A stretch of DNA of 9,722 nt from Eggerthellaceae bacterium (GTDB lineage: Bacteria > Actinomycetota > Coriobacteriia > Coriobacteriales > Eggerthellaceae), in the NCBI GenBank assembly GCA_900753095.1, contig CAADXT010000105.1, positions 1 through 9,722 on the forward strand. Reading direction: 5' to 3'. The position numbers were made by a program, and so were the translations under genes. The notes under the pieces are model-generated. The model made no database searches. It was not told the DNA's origin and worked only from the letters and a program-made list of their open reading frames with translations. Position 1 is the first letter of the stretch; every line of letters starts with the position of its first letter. Shown in pieces: positions 5,413-9,722 of the stretch.

Positions 5413-7802
5413 CGCGTGAAGCGCTCGATCTTAAAATATCCGGCGTAGTACAAGGGGTGGGTTTCCGCCCCTTTGTCTATCGTGAGGCAAAAAAACGCGA
5501 AATCACAGGCTGGGTCCTTAACGACGTGGAGGGCGTGAAGGTGCATGCCGAGGGGGAAACGTTGCCCCTTGATAGGTTTGTGCTGGCTCTTTCCGAGGAA
5601 GAGCCAGCCGCTGCGCAGGTGAGGGAAATCGAGATCAAGGAAGCTCCCGTGGAAGGGTTCGATACCTTCGAGATCCGTTTTTCCGACGCTGCCGAGCAGG
5701 ATGAGACGACGCTGGTCTCCCCCGACTTGGCTACATGCGATGCCTGCATGGAAGAGCTCTTCGACCCGGAAAACCGCCGGTACCATTACCCCTTCATCAA
5801 CTGCACCAACTGCGGCCCGCGCTTCACTATCATGCGAAAGCTCCCTTACGACCGCCCCGAAACCTCGATGGCGCAGTTCGAGATGTGCCCCGCCTGCCAG
5901 GCCGAGTACAACGATCCGGCCGACAGGCGCTTTCATGCTCAGCCCGATGCCTGCTTCGAGTGCGGCCCTGAAATCGGGTGGATCGAAGCGGACGCGCAGA
6001 AAGGGCTTTCACCCGAAGGCATTTCGTGGGCAAAGAACGTTGACGAATCGGATGCGATATTCCAGCGCGCGGCGCAGCTGATAAAAAAAGGCGGCATTGT
6101 TGCCGTTAAAGGCCTAGGTGGGTACCACCTGGTGTGCGATGCCGCCAACGAAACAGCGCTTGCCGCCTTGCGTGCGCGCAAGCATCGACCGGGCAAAGCT
6201 TTCGCCGTGATGCTTTCCTCGGTCGAGGAAGCGCGCACGGTGTGCCAGGTCAACGATGCCGAGGCGGCTCAGCTTCGCAGTCCTGCCCGACCCATCGTCC
6301 TGCTGCGCAAGCGCAGCGATGCCTCGTTTGCTAAGGGATTGGCCGATGAGCTTCCCGAGCTGGGCGTGATGCTTCCCACCACGCCGGTCCAGCATCTTCT
6401 GCTGCACGAGTTCGGCGGCATGCTGGTCATGACTTCGGGCAACATCCACGACGAGCCTATCGTCATCGATGAGGAGACGGCGTTTTCGCAGCTTGCCGGC
6501 GTTGCCGATGCGTTTCTGGTGAACAATCGCGAGATCGTCGGCCGCTACGACGATTCGGTTGTCCGCATCATCGACGGCGGGGCGGCTGGCGACATCGTCC
6601 AGTTTATCCGCCGCGCCCGTGGATACGCTCCTTTGCCCGTTGCAGTTCCTTGCCTTGAGAACTCGAAGGCCGAGCTTTTGGCGGTGGGGCCGGAGCAGAA
6701 AAGCACGCTTACCTATGCGCGTTCGGGAAAGGCGTTCGTTTCCCAGCACGTGGGCGATTTGGAAAGCGCCGCGGTGTTCGATGCGTGGAACGAAACGCGC
6801 GCTCGCTACGCCGATCTGCTTCATTTTGATCCCAAGCACCTCGTCTGCGACTATCACCCCGAGTACCTTTCAACCAAGTGGGCGCTAAGCCAGGGGATGC
6901 CGGTGACGCGCGTTCAGCATCACCATGCTCATATCCTTTCCGTCATGGGTGAGAACAACCTGGAAGGCCCGGTGTGCGGCTTCGCCTTCGATGGCACAGG
7001 CTATGGCTTGGACGGTGCCATTTGGGGTGGTGAGGTGCTGCTTTCCAACTTGCAGGCGTACGAGCGGTTCGTGAACTTCGCCTATATTCCCTTGCCGGGT
7101 GGTGCTGCGGCGATTAAAGACCCTGCGCGCATCGCCTATGGCGCGTTGTGGTCGTTCGATCTGCTTGAGCATGAGCAGGCGCAGCGCTTCGTCTCTGAGC
7201 ATGTTCCCCATGCAGAGGTGTTCCAGCAGATGATCGAGAAGGGCCTGAACACGCCCGAAACCTCTTCCGTTGGACGAATCTTCGACGCCGCTTCGGCGCT
7301 CTTGGGCATATGCCTTCAGCCTCGGTACGAGGGCGAGGCGGCGATACTCTTGGAGGCGGCCGCCCATAGGGCGAAAGACGAAGCCGACGGTGCAGCGTTG
7401 GAGGACGATCGTTACCGTGTCGAGTTCATCAAGAACACGGCAACGGAAAACAGCACCGCCGCCGATACCTCGGTTTTGCTGATGGATGTTGCCCCTGTGT
7501 TCGCTGCGATGCTCGATGATATGCAGGAAGAGGTTCCCGCTTCGGTTATCGCAGCGCGTTTCCACGGTGCGTTCGTGTGTGCCATCGTGGACGTTGCCGA
7601 GCTGGTGCGTGCCACATACGGCATAGAGGTGATGGCCTTGGCCGGCGGCGTTTTCATGAACCGCTACCTGTTGGAGCGCGTGCTGGCTCGCTTGCAGGAA
7701 CGAGGGTTCACGGTAGCGCTGAACAAAGAGCTGCCACCCAACGATGCTTCGATTTCCTATGGGCAGGCTGTGCTAGGATTGCAGGCGCAACATGAGGAGT
7801 GA
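5409..7802 (+). CDS. hypF: Carbamoyltransferase HypF, hydrogenase maturation
   Basis: HypF takes the carbamoyl group of carbamoyl phosphate, activates it with ATP and passes it to the C-terminal Cys of HypE, where it becomes the CN ligand of [NiFe]-hydrogenase iron. The start at 5409 overlaps the pgi stop as ATGA, with AAGGAGG (5392-5398) 10 bases upstream inside pgi. The protein has 797 residues, slightly longer than the usual 750-770. Domains: acylphosphatase with GVVQGVGFRPF (Arg20) and Asn38; two zinc fingers with cysteines 110, 113, 132, 135 and 160, 163, 182, 185, in the exact family pattern C-x2-C-x18-C-x2-C-x24-C-x2-C-x18-C-x2-C; a YrdC-like nucleotide-binding domain (KGLGGYHL at 234, SPARPIVLL at about 291); and a Kae1-like carbamoyltransferase domain with HHHAH (504-508), FDGTGYG (from 527), WGGE and LAGGVFMN (744-751). 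All key residues are present, so it looks functional. hypC follows after 6 bases. Confidence 0.97.
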   Translation: MTREALDLKISGVVQGVGFRPFVYREAKKREITGWVLNDVEGVKVHAEGETLPLDRFVLALSEEEPAAAQVREIEIKEAPVEGFDTFEIRFSDAAEQDETTLVSPDLATCDACMEELFDPENRRYHYPFINCTNCGPRFTIMRKLPYDRPETSMAQFEMCPACQAEYNDPADRRFHAQPDACFECGPEIGWIEADAQKGLSPEGISWAKNVDESDAIFQRAAQLIKKGGIVAVKGLGGYHLVCDAANETALAALRARKHRPGKAFAVMLSSVEEARTVCQVNDAEAAQLRSPARPIVLLRKRSDASFAKGLADELPELGVMLPTTPVQHLLLHEFGGMLVMTSGNIHDEPIVIDEETAFSQLAGVADAFLVNNREIVGRYDDSVVRIIDGGAAGDIVQFIRRARGYAPLPVAVPCLENSKAELLAVGPEQKSTLTYARSGKAFVSQHVGDLESAAVFDAWNETRARYADLLHFDPKHLVCDYHPEYLSTKWALSQGMPVTRVQHHHAHILSVMGENNLEGPVCGFAFDGTGYGLDGAIWGGEVLLSNLQAYERFVNFAYIPLPGGAAAIKDPARIAYGALWSFDLLEHEQAQRFVSEHVPHAEVFQQMIEKGLNTPETSSVGRIFDAASALLGICLQPRYEGEAAILLEAAAHRAKDEADGAALEDDRYRVEFIKNTATENSTAADTSVLLMDVAPVFAAMLDDMQEEVPASVIAARFHGAFVCAIVDVAELVRATYGIEVMALAGGVFMNRYLLERVLARLQERGFTVALNKELPPNDASISYGQAVLGLQAQHEE

Positions 7803-7808
7803 TGCAAA

Positions 7809-8045
7809 ATGTGTTTAGCTATTCCCGCTCAGGTTCGTACCATCAACGAGAACAACCTGGCTGTGGTAGATATTCTGGGCGTTACCCGCGAAGTGGCGCT
7901 TGACCTTACCCCCTCTGCCCAGGTGGGTGATTTCGTGCTGGTACATGCTGGCTTTGCCATTGAAGTGGTAAGCGAAGAGGACGCCCAGGAAACGCTCGAC
8001 CTGATCAAGCAGATACCCGAGCTTGCCGATGTAGAGGGATTGTAG
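7809..8045 (+). CDS. hypC: Hydrogenase maturation chaperone HypC/HupF family
   Basis: This is a 78-residue cytosolic chaperone that binds HypD, carries the iron of the Fe(CN)2CO group and hands it to the hydrogenase large-subunit precursor. The N-terminus MCLAIPAQV is the family signature. Cys2, exposed once Met1 is removed, is the iron- and HypD-binding residue. The small beta-barrel core follows (VDILGVTREVALDLTP, VGDFVLVHAGFAIEVV), then a C-terminal helix. Length is typical of the family. GAGGAG (7794-7799) lies 9 bases before the ATG and within the end of hypF; the hypF stop is 6 bases away, so the genes are translated as a unit. A paralogue serving another hydrogenase (HybG type) would look the same, so which hydrogenase it serves cannot be told. 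Confidence 0.96.
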   Translation: MCLAIPAQVRTINENNLAVVDILGVTREVALDLTPSAQVGDFVLVHAGFAIEVVSEEDAQETLDLIKQIPELADVEGL

Positions 8046-8056
8046 GCGGGGCCGCA

Positions 8057-9133
8057 ATGGATTTGTCTGTTTTCAAAGACCCTGAGCTTGCCCGGGGGCT
8101 TATCCACTCCATCCAGAAATGGGCGCCCGAGCACGCAACCTTGATGGAGGTGTGCGGCACCCATACGGTTGCCATCGCCCGCAACGGCCTGCGTACCATG
8201 ATGCCCGAGGGCACGCGCTTGGCTTCGGGTCCAGGATGCCCGGTGTGCGTTACCAGCAACAAGGACATCGACACGGTTATCGCGCTTTCGCGCGTGCCCG
8301 GCGTTACCATTGCCACGTTCGGCGATATGACGCGCGTGCCCGGCTCCACTTCCAGCTTGCTGAAGGAGCAGGCCGAAGGCCGCTCGGTGAGCATCGTGTA
8401 CTCGCCGCTCGATGCTTTGAAGCTTGCCCAGGAAAACCCTGACCAGCAGATCGTGTTCGTGGGTGTGGGCTTCGAGACCACCACGCCGTTGGTGGCCATG
8501 GCCATCAAGCGCGCCAAGGCGCTGGGACTCAAGAACTTCAGCGTGTTCGTTGCGCATAAGAACATGCCCGGCGCGCTGGAAACCATCGTCTCCGATCCTC
8601 AGCTGCAGATTGATGCGCTTATCCTGCCTGGTCACGTGAGCACCATCATCGGCATGAAGCCGTATGAGTTCTTGGCGAAAAAGTACGGCATACCTGGCGT
8701 TATCACAGGCTTTGAGGCAGTGGACGTTCTGCAGGGCATTGCCATGATCATGCGCCAGCTTCATGAGGGGCGTGCGGAAATCGAGATCGCCTACACTCGC
8801 GGCGTTGCACCTGAGGGCAATCCGGTTGCGGTGGCCGCCATCAACGAGGTGTTCCATACCGTGGATGCAACGTGGCGCGGCCTGGGCGTTATCCCCGGTT
8901 CCGGTTACGCCATCCGCCCGGAGTACGCTGAGTTCGACGCTTTCCAGCGCTTCGAGCCCGAAGTGGAGCCTACGCAAGAGCCGAAGGGCTGTCGCTGCGG
9001 CGATGTCCTGCGCGGCATGATGGCCCCCAACGAGTGCCCTCTGTTCCGCAAGGTGTGTACGCCCGAGAATCCTGTGGGGCCTTGCATGGTCTCCTCCGAA
9101 GGGTCCTGCGCGGCGTACTACCGCTATCTCTAA
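8057..9133 (+). CDS. hypD: Hydrogenase maturation scaffold HypD
   Basis: This 358-residue iron-sulfur protein, with HypC, is the scaffold where cyanide (from HypF/HypE) and CO are attached to iron for [NiFe]-hydrogenase. Conserved motifs are intact: EVCGTHT with Cys33, GPGCPVC with Cys61 and Cys64 (the same 28-residue spacing as the essential Cys41 and Cys69 of E. coli HypD), and GFETT, with LPGHVSTIIG in the middle of the chain. The C-terminal cysteines 312, 314, 327, 334, 343 and 351 include the four expected to hold the [4Fe-4S] cluster. The ATG follows the hypC stop by 11 bases. The ribosome site GGCGGGG is weak, so translation probably depends on coupling to hypC. The gene is last in the cluster: a strong terminator begins 15 bases after the stop, and hypE, hypA and hypB do not follow. 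Confidence 0.97.
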   Translation: MDLSVFKDPELARGLIHSIQKWAPEHATLMEVCGTHTVAIARNGLRTMMPEGTRLASGPGCPVCVTSNKDIDTVIALSRVPGVTIATFGDMTRVPGSTSSLLKEQAEGRSVSIVYSPLDALKLAQENPDQQIVFVGVGFETTTPLVAMAIKRAKALGLKNFSVFVAHKNMPGALETIVSDPQLQIDALILPGHVSTIIGMKPYEFLAKKYGIPGVITGFEAVDVLQGIAMIMRQLHEGRAEIEIAYTRGVAPEGNPVAVAAINEVFHTVDATWRGLGVIPGSGYAIRPEYAEFDAFQRFEPEVEPTQEPKGCRCGDVLRGMMAPNECPLFRKVCTPENPVGPCMVSSEGSCAAYYRYL

Positions 9134-9148
9134 AAGAAGAGCTTGTTA

Positions 9149-9203
9149 CGCGAAGGCGGCCAAGGGGGAACTACTCCTTTTGGCTGCCTTCGCGGTTTTC
9201 TTT
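9149..9203 (+). terminator. Strong terminator of the pgi-hypFCD cluster
   Basis: CGCGAAGGC (9149-9157) pairs with GCCTTCGCG (9186-9194). A G-T pair (9158/9185) then leads into GCCAA (9159-9163) with TTGGC (9180-9184), and the stem can extend further with G-T and G-C pairs. A T-rich tail (TTTTCTTT, 9196-9203) follows. The stem of 15 or more pairs marks the end of the transcript. Confidence 0.9.
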
Positions 9204-9260
9204 ACCCTGCTTATGCGACAATAGCAGGGCAATTGTCTTATTTGTCCGTTGGGAGCCCCT

Positions 9261-9722
9261 ATGCGCGCTGAACCTCAGGAAAAGCTCGACCCTCGAATCA
9301 AGGCGGTATGGCGCATCAGCGACGCGCTGCTGCTGAGCGTGGTATGGGCATGCATTGCCTTGCCTGCCATCGTAGTGCGGGCAGCGAGCGCGTCCGATTC
9401 CTTTTGGACCGAGCCCTACTTGCTGGTATGCGCCGTTTTGTACCTTGCATCGCTTGCGGCATTTCTTTTGGTGGTTACCCCCTTGCGCTACATCCGTTGG
9501 CGCTATGAGCTGCGCCCCGATTTCCTGGAGCTGAAGTACGGGATCATCTGGCGCAGGCACGTGGTGATTCCCTTTATCCGCGTTCAGAACACCGACACGA
9601 AGCAGGGCCCCATCTTGCGCGCCTTCGGCCTTGCGAGCGTTACCGTTTCCACTGCCGCGGGCGCGATGGAGATTCCCGGCCTTCAAACAGGGGAAGCCGA
9701 CAGCGTGCGCGACCGCGCCGCG
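9261..9722 (+). CDS. PH domain membrane protein, YdbS-like (5' part)
   Basis: The frame is open from ATG 9261 to the end of the window, giving 154 residues of an unfinished gene. GGGAG (9251-9255) lies 5 bases before the start. Visible parts are a charged N-terminal tail, two hydrophobic segments (about residues 22-39 and 53-73) that should form a membrane hairpin, then a bacterial pleckstrin-homology (bPH2/DUF304) domain from residue 79. Its typical wording is RWRYELRPDFLELKYGIIWRR cut short (R79-R81 onward), then IPFIRVQNTDTKQGP, RAFGLASVTVSTAAG and IPGL. In related proteins (YdbS and partner YdbT of Bacillus) such domains sit at the membrane; their exact role is unsettled. Full-length YdbS-like proteins are around 160-200 residues, so little may be missing. 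It is separated from hypD by a terminator and therefore not part of the hydrogenase transcript. Confidence 0.85.
   Translation, partial: MRAEPQEKLDPRIKAVWRISDALLLSVVWACIALPAIVVRAASASDSFWTEPYLLVCAVLYLASLAAFLLVVTPLRYIRWRYELRPDFLELKYGIIWRRHVVIPFIRVQNTDTKQGPILRAFGLASVTVSTAAGAMEIPGLQTGEADSVRDRAA

Noticed and set aside
1..9722. CRISPR arrays, insertion sequences, phage or defence genes
   Set aside because: I saw no regularly spaced repeats, transposase or integrase motifs, or defence-gene domains on either strand.

Overview
The window is an ordinary-looking chromosomal stretch of a GC-rich bacterium with strong Shine-Dalgarno sites, short intergenic gaps and G/C-biased third codon positions. The phosphoglucose isomerase resembles the isomerase half of the transaldolase-isomerase fusions known from Actinomycetota, Thermus and Chloroflexota. 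With the hydrogenase maturation genes this suggests an anaerobic, hydrogenase-bearing actinobacterium, perhaps Coriobacteriia/Eggerthellaceae. That placement is inference and is not proven by any single marker here.

Layout. (1) 1-509: the 3' end of purD (purine synthesis), closed by a hairpin terminator. (2) 510-1161: a gene-poor stretch with one tRNA-Phe(GAA) that has its own promoter (659-687) and terminator (802-829), several inverted repeats, and a candidate promoter for the next gene. (3) 1162-2495: a membrane-anchored GGDEF diguanylate cyclase gene interrupted by a one-base frameshift just before the first conserved acidic region of the catalytic domain. (4) 2496-2721: an intergenic region with three hairpins, the largest a 66-bp near-perfect palindrome. 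(5) 2722-3489, minus strand: a complete classical short-chain dehydrogenase. (6) 3490-3681: a divergent promoter region carrying repeated GTTAA half-sites. (7) 3682-9133: a plus-strand cluster pgi-hypF-hypC-hypD with a 4-bp overlap or gaps of 6 and 11 bases, ended by a strong terminator at 9149-9203. (8) 9261-9722: the 5' part of a membrane protein with a bacterial PH (YdbS-like) domain, cut by the window end.

How the genes work together. HypF makes the thiocarboxamide (cyanide precursor) from carbamoyl phosphate. HypC and HypD form the scaffold on which the Fe(CN)2CO group of [NiFe]-hydrogenases is assembled. The usual partner HypE, and the nickel-insertion proteins HypA and HypB, are not in this window and do not directly follow hypD, because a terminator and an unrelated gene come next. 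The overlap of pgi and hypF implies that a sugar-phosphate isomerase and hydrogenase maturation share a transcript.

I found no CRISPR array, transposase, integrase, phage gene or toxin-antitoxin pair, and nothing I can defend as an entirely new system. The most notable points are the frameshifted cyclase, the pgi-hypF translational linkage, the fusion-type isomerase standing alone, and the palindromic intergenic DNA.
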